DNA from: Sceloporus undulatus | Lineage: Eukaryota; Chordata; Lepidosauria; Squamata; Phrynosomatidae | Direction: 5' to 3' | DNA: 64,000 nucleotides | Assembly (NCBI RefSeq): GCF_019175285.1 | Contig: NC_056524.1 | Location: 226,129,321 to 226,193,320, forward strand | Shown: one piece after another, positions 10,305 through 21,930 of the stretch | Layout of the letters: each line of letters starts with the position of its first letter | Position numbering within the stretch: position 1 is the stretch's first letter | Made by a program: the position numbers and the translations under genes | Notes under the pieces: generated by a model | Told to the model about the DNA's origin: nothing | What the model saw: only the letters and a program-made list of their open reading frames with translations | Databases searched by the model: none

Positions 10305-10500
10305 ACTCTAAAGGCATCGGATCCCATCAAGGTGTATCCTTGGTTAGTACTTGGATAACAGATGGCCAATGAATACCAGGTGCTGTAGGCTATATTTCAG
10401 AGGCAGGAACTGGCAAGCCACCTTTGACTATTCCTTGCCCAAGAAAACCCTATGAAATTCATCTGGTTGCCATAAGTTGACAGGCAAGCTGAAGGTTCAT
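10305..10500 (+). mobile_element. 5S-rRNA-derived SINE
   Basis: GGTTAGTACTTGGATAACAG and ATACCAGGTGCTGTAGGCTA closely follow the 3' half of vertebrate 5S rRNA (which reads ...GGTTAGTACTTGGATGGGAG ... ATACCGGGTGCTGTAGGC). A tail GGTTGCCATAAGTTGACAG follows. Confidence 0.75.
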
Positions 10501-11600
10501 AACACGCACACACGTTTGTCCAGCTCCAGCAAGGACTCCAGTCAATAAGAAAATGCCATCTCAATCACTCTAGTGCTGCTTATTGGAAATGTTTCCTTTG
10601 CCTTAATATGTTAGTTTTCTGTTCATATGATGGGGTATTTAAATCTAGAGAGAAAGAGATATAAATAATTTATAAACAGCACAGTACTTCAGAGTTTCTT
10701 CCAAATCCCAGAAGGAAGCAGTTAGTCACTAAAAATATATATTTGGATGATGAACAAACATAACTTAATAAATAAATTAGCAATACATTTTGGCTTCTGC
10801 TTCTTCAGCTGCTGAACATTTCCAGCTATAGAAGAAAGAGAGAAGCTAAATCATTTTGATAATTTATATTTGTTAATCTCTCTCTCTCTTACACGCACAC
10901 AGTAGCATTCAAATATGCTATATCTCACCTATAAAGATAAAGAACAACAAGACCTTGTGGCATGTAATTTTGCTGATAGGATCTTGGACTTTCAAGACAC
11001 AGGTGAAAGCTTGGTGAAGGACTAGGGATGAATGGGCTGCAAATAACTTATTATTTTCAGTGTAATAATAAAGTATTATAATTATATAAACTATCTGTGT
11101 TCAACTTTTATTTCTGAAAGAAATGTATTAGTTATATATTTGTTTCAGTTACTGAGTAAATGCAACAGACTTTTCATTTTATTAGGAATGTAGGTATTTG
11201 TTTTCCTTTCTTCATTACACCCCAATATGTAGCCAGCCAGTTGCTTATAAGAGAACAAAAACATCAAAACAAACAAACAAACAAAAGCTTTGAAAAATGG
11301 CTGCTGAAGCGTGTTACGGGAGCTGGGCTGTACTCGAATGGCAGATTGGGAGACAAAAGTCATGTGAAAGGACCAGGAGGGAACCTGAATTAGGCTTCAA
11401 TTTGGGAGCAATAAATCATGTTATAAAAGCTGTGCAATAAGCTCCCATGTTTCCATGAAATGTGGAACTTACATTGGCTTAGCCAAGAGGTGCTACTACA
11501 GACATAGAAAGGGGAGGACATGTGAAAGCTCTGCCCCACACTGAACCACATGTGAAGTGAAAGCCAGCAGCAGACAGAAGTTCTGAAGGAGAAGGTCTCA
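10501..11600. other. Unassigned intergenic DNA
   Basis: It contains a short (CT)n run near 10880 and an AAAC run near 11270. I see no gene and no clear element. Confidence 0.3.
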
Positions 11601-11639
11601 AATGTAAAAGAAATGAGCTGATCATATAATATATGAATA

Positions 11640-12045
11640 TAAAAATCTTCACACTCTCAATTTGGAGAGACTGAAAGCTTGGAGAAGAAAAGACTAAAAG
11701 ACAATATGACAGCCATATTTAAAAATTAGAAGAAAAGTTATGGATATGATGGAGCAAACTTATTTTCTGATGTTCAAGGGACTAGGACAAAAACAATGGA
11801 TTCAAATTACAAGAAAAGAGATTCCACCTAAACATTAGGAAGAATTTCTTGACTGTTGGAGCTATTCAACAATGGAATAGAGTACTTCAGAGGATGGTGG
11901 GCTTCCTTTGAAAGTTTTTAAACAAAGGTTGGAAGGGCATCTTTCAGAAGTGCTTTAGTTGTGTACTCCTTCATGGCAAATAGTTGAACTTGATGGTCCT
12001 TGTGGGTGCTTCTAGCCCTATGACCTATCATTCTGTCTTTCAAAA
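11640..12045 (+). mobile_element. CR1 LINE 3' fragment
   Basis: The segment AGAGATTCCACCTAAACAT...AGGAAGAATTTCTTGAC, then TTGGAAGGGCATCT and CTTGATGGTCCTTGTGG, ends near CTATCATTCTGTC. This is the C-terminal and 3' UTR pattern of vertebrate CR1, including the ATTCTATG-like end. It is decayed and not coding. Confidence 0.7.
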
Positions 12046-12434
12046 ATGCCCACAGAAATACCCCAGAAGCCCCTTCAGGCATATCAAGGGCCCAGTCAGC
12101 CCAAGGGCTCCCACCCATATTGGCCCTTCACTGAACACATACTGTAGGTCCATAAATTCTTGATCCAAGAAGCCCACACTTTGCTAAACATTAGAAGGTA
12201 GAGGATGCAGGGAGCAAACATGTATTGTGTGACATTGGATGCATGGGTTGGGAGTAAGGTTGCTGCATTTCCTTTCCTCTAATCTCGATGTTTAATTTTC
12301 ATATTATTCTAATTATCCTAGTTATGTAAATTACTTTTCACTCTAATTGTGCAGCTTATGCACATTAATTGTTTCATTTTTGTTCCAACTGTCATACCAT
12401 TTTTTTTACAGTTACATCTGATCTGAGAGAACCA

Positions 12435-12730
12435 GTACAAGGTAATAGTTAAAAGTGATAGACTTGGAACAAGGAGAACCATATCTCTGCTTGATTATGG
12501 AATTTATAAGCGCCTTTGAGTCCTCAACTGGGGAAAAAGCAATATACTAATACTAATACTAATTATTAGTATTAGTGCTACACTATCTCTCAGCAAACCT
12601 ACCTTACAGGGTTGCTGTGGGGATGACTAGGGAGAAGGAAACCACGTAAAGAGGACATATATATTCCTTGTTATAGTTAATTGCCTTCAAATTGGCATCA
12701 ACTTATGTCAACTCTATGAACCTCCAAGGA
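12435..12730. mobile_element. Degenerate squamate SINE pieces
   Basis: The + strand has GCGCCTTTGAGTCCTCAACT and CCTACCTTACAGGGTTGCTG, typical SINE body words. Near 12665-12725 a BovB-like tail remnant lies on the minus strand. The borders are unclear. Confidence 0.4.
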
Positions 12731-12739
12731 TACTGCAAT

Positions 12740-13150
12740 AGACAATGAGAGACCTCTAAGAATGTACTGCACTATATTCCTAGTGCAGTCCAAATAAAAA
12801 AACAGCAATGATATTAATAAGCTACAGATCCATGAAAATACCACAGTGACTGACATCTAATTCACCAGGTAAAATGCAGAGGAAAGTAAAGACAAACAGC
12901 AGTAAATGATGGGGAAAACGATGGTCTGATTTTCTTCAGACATACAGAATAAATATTCTAACTAGAATGCAGTCTAACCTACTTTAACCTATCAGACTTT
13001 TAATCAAAATATACATGCACATTTCATCTATGCTAGTGTGTCTATTCTCACTGCAAACTGTTGTTAATGCAGTTTACTTTGCCAGCCAAAGTAATGATAA
13101 ATGTTTGTACTTTTTTTCTATTTCCATTTCCTGTCACCTCATTAATTACA
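12740..13150. other. Unassigned intergenic DNA
   Basis: It is AT-rich, with no recognisable element or gene. Confidence 0.3.
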
Positions 13151-13154
13151 TACA

Positions 13155-13290
13155 CCCACCCTAATAATGTGTATAAATATCTACCAACTGAGGCAACTAT
13201 CCATGCACCTGATGAAGTGGGCTGCAATCCACAAAAGCCTATGCCAAATAACACTTGCTAGTCTTTAAGGGTAGATACTGTTGGGTAGGA
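13155..13290 (+). mobile_element. Penelope-like fragment with hammerhead-ribozyme-like core
   Basis: CTGATGA (13209-13215) is followed by a GTGG...CCAC stem, an A-run in the GAAA position, a GC-CTAT-GC mini-stem, and then a GCTAGTCTTTAAGG stretch. This is the layout of hammerhead motifs known in Penelope-like elements. The core is degenerate. Confidence 0.55.
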
Positions 13291-13429
13291 AAAGGTCCAT
13301 ACTAGTTCTTCGTTGTTTTTGCTGCAAACAACCCAGCTGTTCCCATGAAAGGTTTGAAAGATATTTCTTGGCAAAAGAAAAAAATATTATGAGTGGCAAG
13401 CCTATGTAGTAGATGTGTTACCCCCTTAA

Positions 13430-13497
13430 CATCACCTTGGGTCGCAGCCTCAGAGAAAGGCAGCATATAAATAAATAAATAAATAAATAAATAAACA
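13430..13497 (+). repeat. LINE 3' end with (AAAT)n microsatellite
   Basis: CACCTTGGGTCGCAGCC...AGAAAGGCAGCATATAAAT runs into nine or so AAAT units. It is an L2-type 3' end. Confidence 0.55.
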
Positions 13498-14150
13498 CCA
13501 TCCTTGTACTTCTCTTTGATGAAAATGCTTCCTACATCTTCACCCTTATAGCTGCTGTTTTGCTTCCCTTGTACAGTTTACATGGCAGATGGTATTCGTA
13601 ACATTTAGTAGGAAACGTGTGAGTAAACAGTTCATGTATTCATCCCATACTCCTAAAACAAATGGATACAGAGTTAGTCTTTAGCATGGTTTGGATCAAT
13701 TTCTCCAAAATCCAAAGAGTCATATCAAGCATCTATCTTAATAAGCTTCTATCACCTCCTCCTGTCTTTTTTCAACTCCTTTCCTCAAATTAGCATCATG
13801 AAGTGTTTGAATCATGAAGGAGAGCACCGGAGCAATGATTTACACCGTTCCCTTCCTCCTGGAGCACCACCGCTGCTGCCACCTTGCCTCCCTTTCTGTG
13901 CTTTTAATTTGCCCCCATTCTCCCTCCTTCCTCAGATTCACTTGATGCCTGTGCCATGCTCCCTTCTCTTATTCTCTGAGCTGTACTGCTCCATCTCCTA
14001 TCCTTCCTCTCTGTCACTCAGTTGGTGACACCACAACTCCCTCCCTTCCACCTTGCTCTCCTTATGTCTACCTCTACCTCTCTTGCTCTTTGCACCTTCT
14101 CTCCCCCTGCCTCCTTCCCTTGCTTCCCTCTCCCTTCCCTCCTAACCCAG
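13498..14150. other. Pyrimidine-rich intergenic DNA
   Basis: The part at 13840-14140 is strongly C/T-rich on the + strand (TCCCTCC-type runs). No gene is evident. Confidence 0.35.
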
Positions 14151-14230
14151 GGTGACCAGATGTCATAACCACTAAGAAAGACAAAGCACCACAAAATGTA
14201 GGACAGTCAAGAAAAATACATTATAAAATA
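14150..14230 (-). repeat. Copy of the GTGACCAG repeat family, end piece
   Basis: GGGTGACCAGATGTCATAAC and AAAATGTAGGACAGTCAAG match the inverted units at 45060-45412. Confidence 0.5.
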
Positions 14231-14318
14231 TGTTACAAAATAAAATACATTACAAAATAAAAGCTAAAAACACTAATATAAATTTAAATTCATTTCATAT
14301 GGTTTATTGACAGCTATA

Positions 14319-14573
14319 CAGTGCTCCCTCGGGTTACGAAATTAATTCGTTCCGCGGCTAATTTCGTAACCCGAAAAACCTTCGTAACCTGAATTGCCAT
14401 AGGCGCTAATGGAAAAAAAGCCGCGGCTCTGCCGCGGCTCCATTGAAAACAGCACCGAGGTTTTTTCGTAACCCGAAAAAACCTTCGTAAGCCGAAACAA
14501 TAAATCCCTATGGGATTTTTTCGTATCCCGAAAAATTCGTAAGCTGGGTAATTCGTATCCCGGGGTACCACTG
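14319..14573. mobile_element. Miniature mariner/pogo-like element (family B)
   Basis: It is flanked by TA on both sides. It runs CAGTGCTCCCTCGGGTTACG...GGGGTACCACTG. The interior repeats TTCGTAACCCGAAAAA several times in both orientations and contains a CCGCGGC palindrome. It has no coding capacity and looks young, judging by intact CpGs. Confidence 0.7.
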
Positions 14574-14600
14574 TATTAGATATGTTGTATTTTATTATGT

Positions 14601-14950
14601 AAAGGTAAGCATAAAGGTAAAGGTAAAGGTTTCCTCTTGACATGAATGGCTAGTCATAACTGACTGTAGGGGGCGGTGCTCATCTCTGTTACTAAGCTGA
14701 AGAGCCAGCATTGTCCAAAGATGACTCCATAATCATATTGCCAGCATGACTGCATAGAACGCTGTTGCCTTCCCACCAAAGTGGTACCTATTTATCTACT
14801 TGTACTTTTACATGCTTTTGAACTGCTAGGTTGGCAGAAACTGGGATTACTGATGGGAGCTCACCCCATCATGCGGCACTTGGCCTCGAACTGCCAACTT
14901 TCCAACCTTACAATTGTCAGAATTGGTGTCTTAACCATTAAACCACTGCA
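14601..14950 (-). mobile_element. tRNA-derived SINE with (ACCTTT)n tail
   Basis: On the minus strand it starts TGCAGTGGTTTAATGG, has a box-B-like GGCAGTTCGAGGCC, continues CTGCCAACCTAGCAGTTC, and ends in ACCTTTACCTTT repeats. This is a common lizard SINE layout distinct from the Sauria type. Confidence 0.65.
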
Positions 14951-14959
14951 TCATCATTT

Positions 14960-17346
14960 TGTTATGTATCCAACTGTATTTTTCTTATGAACTTATCATT
15001 AAAATGTCTTGTTGGCTTGCAATATACTTAATAGAACTCTGACCAAGACAAATGTTTAAAAATGTACAGTTGGAGTCAGAGGTCCTTACTAGTCTAGTGC
15101 TAATGATCCAGAGATCCATCAGTAGATCTCGGTTGACCTTCTGTCCAAATTTCATTAAAATGTGCATGCTAGCAATTATGCTTACAATAAATTCCATCCT
15201 CCCAGTTCATAACAAATGTATTTCCTTGCTGTTGTATAGTTTACTTTCAAGTAAATATATTGAGGATTGCAGTAGGATTTGTGGTGGAAACCCAGATTTG
15301 TGTTCTAAGACCTCACAGATGTAAGAAATGAGTAGTCATACCTGTTAGTCTTCTTATACATTTTGAATACCTCACACACAGCTGGGCGGGGCAGCTGTGT
15401 TGCAACTTGCAAACACAACTATGGCAATCTTAATGTCAGCACATGAAATTAATTAGACCAGGGGGCATTTTGATCCTGAATCTATATGTATATGTGCAGA
15501 ATTCAGTGCAGTGCTGCCTATACAGTACAAACTGCTTGTTATTTAGTAAATTGATCTTTATTAATTTAGTACATCTTTCAATGTCTGGAGGAATGTCATT
15601 TGGAGATGTGCAAGTCCTGACTGGAGTTCAGAAATAATAATTTTCCAGACTCTAACTCCCAGAATCTTCAACCAGCATGGCTGTTGGCCATGCTGCCAGT
15701 TAGAAAATTCTCGGTCATTGTTTTACAAGTAAAAGGTAATCCAGAAAAGTAACTTTCTAAGCTATGGTTGTAATATCAAAGAGGGCAACTTTGGAGAATA
15801 GACTGAATTATACAAATGAGTGTGGTGCTAGTTAATGTAGATGCTGATAAAATTTGTAAATTTGTGCTACTTAATAGTAATTTTTTAAGAAACAAATTGT
15901 GCTTAAATTTTTTAGGGAAATGCAAAGTTTCACCCACATTATTCCACAGTATTATATCCCCAGCTCTCTATCCTCATCTAAGGAAACAGACATGCACACT
16001 CATTGCAAGTATCCAGAAGGCAATGCAGTGGAAGGGAGGGAAATGCATTTTGATTACAGGTTGGATACTTATAAAATTCATCTTTTTTAAGGTATCAAAA
16101 GTCTCTGTTTTTGTTACTTTTAAGAAATTGCAAAAGTATAGCTTTACTTTTAACACATCCTAACTATAATGGTGATTACCCACAATTTTCACCATTGGAG
16201 AAATAATGGTAACTAGTTGCATTTTTAGAAGGAGCATTCCAAGGCCTGATCTACAGTAGAGCCTGGGGAAGTTGCTTTTTTACACTACAACTTCCAGAAT
16301 ACTGCAACTTAAGTGGCTATTACCATGCTGGCTAGGGAATTCTGGGATTTGTAGCGAGTAATACTGTATAACTTTTCAAAACTGTACCCTAAGTGAAAAT
16401 ATGGAAAGCACTTATGGAGATGCAAAGTTTTCCCCAATATCAGCAGCAACATTTTTTCAGTACCAGGAGAGGGAGTCATGGCACAATTCCTTGTATGTGC
16501 TTGATTTCCTTCCAAGTCCCACACCCTGAAAGCATCAGTCAGCTCTAACAATATGGATGCTTATTGTGGAACAATAGGTGGCTGTTTTCACCTCCGTCTT
16601 AGAGAGTCATCCTTTGTATAGTATTTGGAGTGTGTGTGGAAAGAAAGCACAGTATTTCTTGGACATATTGTAGGCTTTTATGTTGTTCCTTTTCCTTACA
16701 AGCTTGTAGTGTAAGTATAACCCACACAACCTTAATGGAGGGATGCTGCAAATCCCTAACTCTGCCTCACTTGGATAAAACAGTTATTCCCTCCAAATAT
16801 TAAAGAATAGTGGTTGAGAAGCCTTCATGTCTTACAAGCAAGTGCTGAAATTACAGGGGGAAGGGAGACATTTAACGAACTTTGTAAGATCCTCCTGACC
16901 ACACCTCCCTCTAAAATTTTAGTCTACTCTTCAAAGAGGTGGGTATGTAGACCTCAGACATGTGAGAGTTACATTCATTCATTCATTATATTCTTCCATC
17001 CATGCCTCCAAGGCAGTTTGCTATGTAGAAAAAAACATAATACACCCAAAACGTTGGTCATAATGTGAATGAACTGTTAAGAGAAACAATGAAATGTCTA
17101 TCATATTTAAAAAAAATGAATTAAATTAAAAATATTGAAAACAGAACACACAGGAACAAAAAGTAGAGCACTCTTCATTAAATGACAGCATTTAATTTGG
17201 CAGCAATGAGTTAATGGTGCAAAGCCTAAATAAAGTGTGTGTATATGTGTGTGTGTTTAGAAAATCAGAAGCCTGAGGTTGTCCAATTGGATCCTGGTGT
17301 TAAATAAAATAATAGAACTGTAGAACTGAAATAGACTTCAAAGATC
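14960..17346. other. Intergenic DNA, largely unassigned
   Basis: Weak pieces of palindromic elements occur at 15635-15760 and 16255-16365 (CTCCCAGAATCTTC..., GGAATTCTGGGATTTGTAG). The remaining sequence shows no gene or element I can name, apart from a short (GT)n at 17235-17255. Confidence 0.35.
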
Positions 17347-17354
17347 ATCTAGAC

Positions 17355-17552
17355 CAGTGATGGTGAACCTTTTTGAGGCCGAGTGCCCAAACTGCAACCC
17401 AAAACCCACTTATTTATTGCAAAGTGCCATGTCCCACTGGCTTTCTATTAACAAACTCTGGCAAACTCTGTGCTGGGACGATGGCACATGTGCCCACAGA
17501 GAGGGCTCTGAGTGCCACCTGTGGCATGCATGCCATAGGTTTGCCATCACTG
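17355..17552. mobile_element. hAT-type miniature element with exact 8-bp TSD
   Basis: ATCTAGAC is duplicated at 17347-17354 and 17553-17560. The terminal inverted repeats are CAGTGATGGTGAACC / GGTTTGCCATCACTG. At 198 bp it has no transposase. Confidence 0.85.
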
Positions 17553-17596
17553 ATCTAGACTAGGATGCATGTGTAATTGGAGCTCCTATTGAGGTT

Positions 17597-18415
17597 GTGC
17601 GGGGCAAGGGGAGGTATGGCGGTAGGAAAGTGGGTTTGTGTCAAAATGGAAGGAGAGATCGATGCGTAATATCTATCTCCCCTTCCTTCCACTTTCCTAA
17701 CCAAAAAGGCCTGGGGTTCAGCCCAGTCATACCACAAACCCTGTCTCTGCTCCTATGCAACGCCAGGTCCATAAAGAACAAAACCCACATCATATACGAT
17801 CTTTTGCAGGACAAAAACTGCGACCTGGCGTGCATTACTGAGACCTGGCTTGGGCCTGAGGGTGAGGCAGTGTGGGCCCAGGCCCTCCCAGCCGGGTTCT
17901 CAGTTAAGGACCAGATCAGGTTAGGTGGACGGGGGGGGGGGGGCGGTGTTGCCTTGGTCCATAAAAACACCTTTTCCTTAACCAGGATCCCAATCCGGAA
18001 AACAGATCACATCGAGTGTATTTACCTGTCCCTGAGGGCTAGAGACAGTCTGGGGATTCTGTTGGTCTACAGGCCACCCCGTGCGCTAACAGACTCCCTG
18101 GCCGAGCTGACACAAGTGGTCTCGGAACTGGTGTTGAAGTCCCCTAGGCTTCTTGTCTTGGGAGACCTCAACATCCCTTTCGAGGCCAGTGAAGTTCCAA
18201 CAGCTGCTGCTCGGGAGTTCATGACTACCATGACAGCCATGGGCCTGTCTCAACTAGTCTCAGGGCCTACGCATTGCGCTGGTAATACCCTTGATGTGAT
18301 CTTTAGTACGGATATGGAGGCTCCGTGGGTAGAGATCTCAAACATCTCTCCCTTGTCATGGACGGATCACTTCTTGGTTGAGGCTCGAATCAAGGCTTCT
18401 ACCTTAAGCTCCCCC
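17597..18415 (+). CDS. L2 endonuclease segment (LINE ORF2, N-terminal part)
   Basis: The frame is open and holds the APE-family signatures CNARSIKN, ITETWLGP, GDLNIPFE and the WTDHF site that stands for the SDH box. It runs into the 100-N gap. It is a mobile-element frame, not a host gene. Confidence 0.75.
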
Positions 18416-18515
18416 NNNNNNNNNNNNNNNNNNNNNNNNNNNNNNNNNNNNNNNNNNNNNNNNNNNNNNNNNNNNNNNNNNNNNNNNNNNNNNNNNNNNN
18501 NNNNNNNNNNNNNNN
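18416..18515. other. Assembly gap of 100 N
   Basis: It is exactly 100 unknown bases, the conventional size for a gap of unknown length. The 260 bases before it (18156-18415) are repeated after it (18516-18775) with one visible difference. Confidence 0.98.
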
Positions 18516-18516
18516 C

Positions 18517-19240
18517 TTGGGAGACCTCAACATCCCTTTCGAGGCCAGTGAAGTTCCAACAGCTGCTGCTCGGGAGTTCATGACTACCATGACAGCCATG
18601 GGCCTGTCTCAACTAGTCTCAGGGCCTACGCATTGCGCTGGTAATACCCTTGATGTGATTTTTAGTACGGATATGGAGGCTCCGTGGGTAGAGATCTCAA
18701 ACATCTCTCCCTTGTCATGGACGGATCACTTCTTGGTTGAGGCTCGAATCAAGGCTTCTACCTTAAGCTCCCCCGGGGGTGGCGGACCCATTAGGATGGT
18801 CCACCCTCGAAGGCTGATGGAACCCAAAAGGTTCCAAAAAGCCCTAGAGGGGTATACGACTGGTACTGACGGCGATCCTGTTGATGCCCTGGCTAATATC
18901 TGGGATACTAACCTTTCCAGGGCTATACACAGTGTCGCTCCCAAGTGTCCTTACCGGCCCACTCCTAATAAACAACCATGGTATACGGAAGACCTTAGAG
19001 TAAGGAAGCGGGCTGTGCAACGACTAGAGCGTAACTGGCAGAGACATCAGCTCTTATCTGACAGGACACTCCTTCGTTCTCATTTGAAGGCCTATGGAGT
19101 GGCAATAGGTACAGCTAAGAACTCATTCTATGCTGCACATATTGCGTCCGCAGAGTCACGTCCAGCAGAGCTGTTCAAGGTTGTGAGGGAGCTAACCCAG
19201 CTCCCTCCCTCCCTGAGCCCTATTTTGGTACCATCTAAAG
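18517..19240 (+). CDS. L2 ORF2 segment after the gap (endonuclease end and linker)
   Basis: It repeats GDLNIPFE...WTDHF and continues through the linker (TRKRAVQRLERN-type basic residues, FYAAHIASAESRPAELFKVV) up to VPSK, where a hAT-type element interrupts at 19241. Only one of the two GDLN copies is likely to be real. Confidence 0.65.
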
Positions 19241-19590
19241 CAGGGGTAGGCAACCTGCGGCCCGTGGGCCGGATGCGGCCCGGCGAGGCCTTGGGACCGG
19301 CCCCAGCCTGGTCCTGCCGCCGATTGCCGCCGGGGCCTTTGGGGGGCAATTGTCTATAGAAGCCTCAGAAACATGCATTTATATTAACATTTTGTTAAAT
19401 ACCAGCAAATTTTTTTGCGTGTCCTCCATTTTTTTTAAAAAAAGTGTCTTCCATTTGAAAATTTTGTTCTACATTTGTCCTGGGTTTTATATATATATAA
19501 TTATTTAATTATTTATTTTTGGGCTTCGGCCCCCCAGTTGTCTGAGGGACAGCAACCCGGCCCCCGTCTCTAAAAGGTTGCCTATCCCTG
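19241..19590. mobile_element. hAT-type element inserted in the L2, with exact 8-bp TSD
   Basis: ATCTAAAG is duplicated at 19233-19240 and 19591-19598. The ends are CAGGGGTAGGCAACCTG and GGTTGCCTATCCCTG. The interior (about 19355-19480) carries words of the TCCTCCATTT/CCTACATTT family. It is 350 bp long. Confidence 0.88.
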
Positions 19591-19891
19591 ATCTAAAGCC
19601 TGCTGTGATGATTTTAATAACTTCTTTGCGGATAAAATCTCTCAGATCAGGGCTGATCTTGATGCCAGTATTTATGCAGGTCTTGTAAGAGAGGCGTCTG
19701 AAGCGTCCGTGGCCCCAGTTATACTGGATCACTTTGAGTTTGTTAGTACCGATGAAGTGGACAAGATCCTTCGAAGCGTTAGGAAGACGACGTGCTCTCT
19801 TGATCCCTGTCCCTCATGGTTGGCAGCTCAGGGGGGTGATGCGGTGTTGACTATGTTGCACTGCATCATTAACACATCTCTAACAAGGACG
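19591..19891 (+). CDS. L2 ORF2 segment between the two insertions
   Basis: The frame reads FFADKISQIRADLDASIYAG (19615-19680), then FEFVSTDEVDKILRSVRKT and LHCIINTSL, the conserved region just before the L2 reverse transcriptase. It ends at the second insertion. Confidence 0.7.
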
Positions 19892-20269
19892 TAGCTAGAG
19901 GGGGGGTTTGGGGGGTCTGGTCCCCCCCCCCCTTCAGGTCTGGGGCATTCAAGCTCCTTCCTCCCCCCTCCTCCTCTCCATTAAAACCACGGAGCTCCGA
20001 GAGGGAAAGGGGGAAAGACAAAGCAAGCTCTTTCCCTTTCGTTTCCATAGGAGTCTGGCTTCCACTCCTCCTCCCTTGTGCTTTTGCCAAAATAAAAGTA
20101 TCTTCCAGGGAGGGAGGAAGAGTGGGAGGGTGTGTGAATCAAGGCACTTTAAAACTCCTTCGTCCCCTCCATCAAAAGCACGGAGGAGGACTATAGAGTG
20201 ATTGCCATGGCAACGTGCTGTGGGATTATGGGTGTTGTAGTTCAGTGACCTCCCCCATCTCTCTATCTC

Positions 20270-20570
20270 TGGCTGAGCTTTCCAAATGCCCCTCACCAAA
20301 CTGCAAAGCCCAGAATTCTATAGCATGGGGGAATCTACACTGTTGATATAATACCCTTTGACACCACTTTAAGTGTTGTAGCTCAATTCTGTGGAATCCT
20401 GGGATTTGTATTTTTACAAGCATTTTTTTCCTTTCTAAAAGAGTACTGGTGCCTCACAAAACTACAAATCCCAGGGGTTTGGGTTTTTTTTTTTTTAAGT
20501 AGCCCTGGAAGTTAAAAATGGTGTCAAACTGCATTATTTCTACAGTGTAGTAGCTCACAGTGTTGCCACT
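20270..20570. mobile_element. Palindromic DNA-element copies
   Basis: The words GGAATCCTGGGATTTGTA, CACAAAACTACAAATCCCAG and GTGTCAAACTGCATTATTTC are shared with the copy at 27463-27680. Confidence 0.5.
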
Positions 20571-20622
20571 GCTAAAGTTAAAACAGAATATAGTTCCATT
20601 ACAGAGTGCATTGTGATCTGGG

Positions 20623-20866
20623 TTGTTGTTGTTGTTGTTGTTGTGTGCCTTCAAGCCCTTTCCAACTTATGGCAACCCTAAAATGAACCTATACTGGGGT
20701 TTTCTTGGCAAGATTTGTTCAGAAGAGCTGTGCCATTGCCTTCCTCTGAAGCTGAGAGAGTGTGACTTACTCCCCAAGGTCACACACTGGGTTTCATGGC
20801 TGAGCTGGAAATCAAACCCTGGTCTCCAGACTTCAGAGTCATAGTCCAACACTCAAACCACTACAA
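20623..20866 (-). mobile_element. Sauria-type SINE
   Basis: The minus strand reads TGTAGTGGTTTGAGTGTTGG, the box-B region AGACCAGGGTTTGATTTC, GACCTTGGGG...CTCTCTCAGC, then the tail TTGCCATAAGTTGG and (CAA)n. It is nearly full length. Confidence 0.8.
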
Positions 20867-21484
20867 CAAATTTTACCTTGTGGGTCTTACACGACAAATT
20901 CCAAAACCCATACATTTGCAGTAACTTTATTAAGCCAACCTGCAGCAATAATCTACTTTGAGACTGCTTTGAGACTGCCCTGGCTGGCTCAGTGCTAGGG
21001 AATTCTGGGAACTGTATGGTACAAACACACACTGCAGCCAGGAATTCCACTGGAGGACACACATCTTTCCCCTCTTCATCCCTTGGCCTGTTGGACTGTC
21101 TTGTTTATGTTTTAATGATATCCAGTGCATTATTGCTGACCTGCCATGTTTGTTGCATAACCACATCGTATGTTTTTCTGAGCGATGTGATATTAAAATA
21201 GTTTAACAGTTTTTATATTGAGTGTTCAAGATGGATGTGTTTGTGATCAGAAAGAAAATAAGTTCTGATAGCAAACTAAAAGAGGTAAGCACATTAAATT
21301 TATCACAACTTCATTATAGGAAAAGAGGTGAAAGTTATCAAATTGGCATATAGAAATAAAATTATTTGTAGTGGAAGAATTCTGTACTCACAATTACAAT
21401 AAATTGTAAATCTATAGTGTAATAAAATATACTGGTTTGTCAACTGGTCAATGAGAGGCTAAGTTAGTTTTACGTTTTAATATA

Positions 21485-21732
21485 CAGTCCGTCCTTGCCT
21501 TACGTGGGGGATCCATTCCGGATCCCTCCGCGTAAGGCGAATTCCCCCTATGCTCGAGCCCCATTGGAAACAATGGGGCTCATGCGCGGCGGCGCGAGAG
21601 CGTGCAGGGCGCAACAGGCGTGCACGCCCATTCAATTGAATGGGACGCGCCGCCCCTTCCGCCCTGCGCGTGCCCCGCGGCTTGAGTGCATATACTCAAG
21701 GCTGCGTATGGCGCGCCCGCGTATGCGCGCTG
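21485..21732. mobile_element. Miniature mariner/pogo-like element (family C), CpG-rich
   Basis: It is flanked by TA. It begins CAGTCCGTCCTTGCC and ends GCGCGCTG. The sequence TACGTGGGGGATCCATTCCG recurs in the truncated copy at 9047. The many CpGs suggest recent arrival. Confidence 0.6.
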
Positions 21733-21930
21733 TATAATAATAACTCTGACATAAGCATTACATTGTTCAGGGACATAGCTGGACCCCCCTTCCATTAGAA
21801 AAATGAATGATGTGTGCTGCTGCCCTGCCACACCCAAGCCCCATTATAATGGTGGCACAGTCTGGACCCCCCCCTTCCTAAAATCCTGGCTACGTCCCTG
21901 TCTCTAAGGGAGGGTCAGTTTCCATCCAAT

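Larger units (their letters stand above)
19892..21900. mobile_element. Composite hAT-like insertion (about 2 kb) in the L2, itself carrying other elements
   Basis: The ends CAAGGACGTAGCTAG and CTGGCTACGTCCCTG are near-inverted. TCTCTAA is duplicated on both sides (19877-19884 region and 21901-21907), and the L2 frame resumes in register after it. Inside lie palindromic-element pieces, a Sauria SINE (20623-20866) and a miniature mariner (21485-21732). A second CAGGGACATAGC end at about 21768 suggests a smaller related copy at the right. The left boundary is uncertain by a few bases. Confidence 0.7.

Noticed and set aside
18156-18775. True tandem duplication of the L2 endonuclease region
   Set aside because: The near-identity of the copies on either side of a 100-N placeholder is better explained by assembly.
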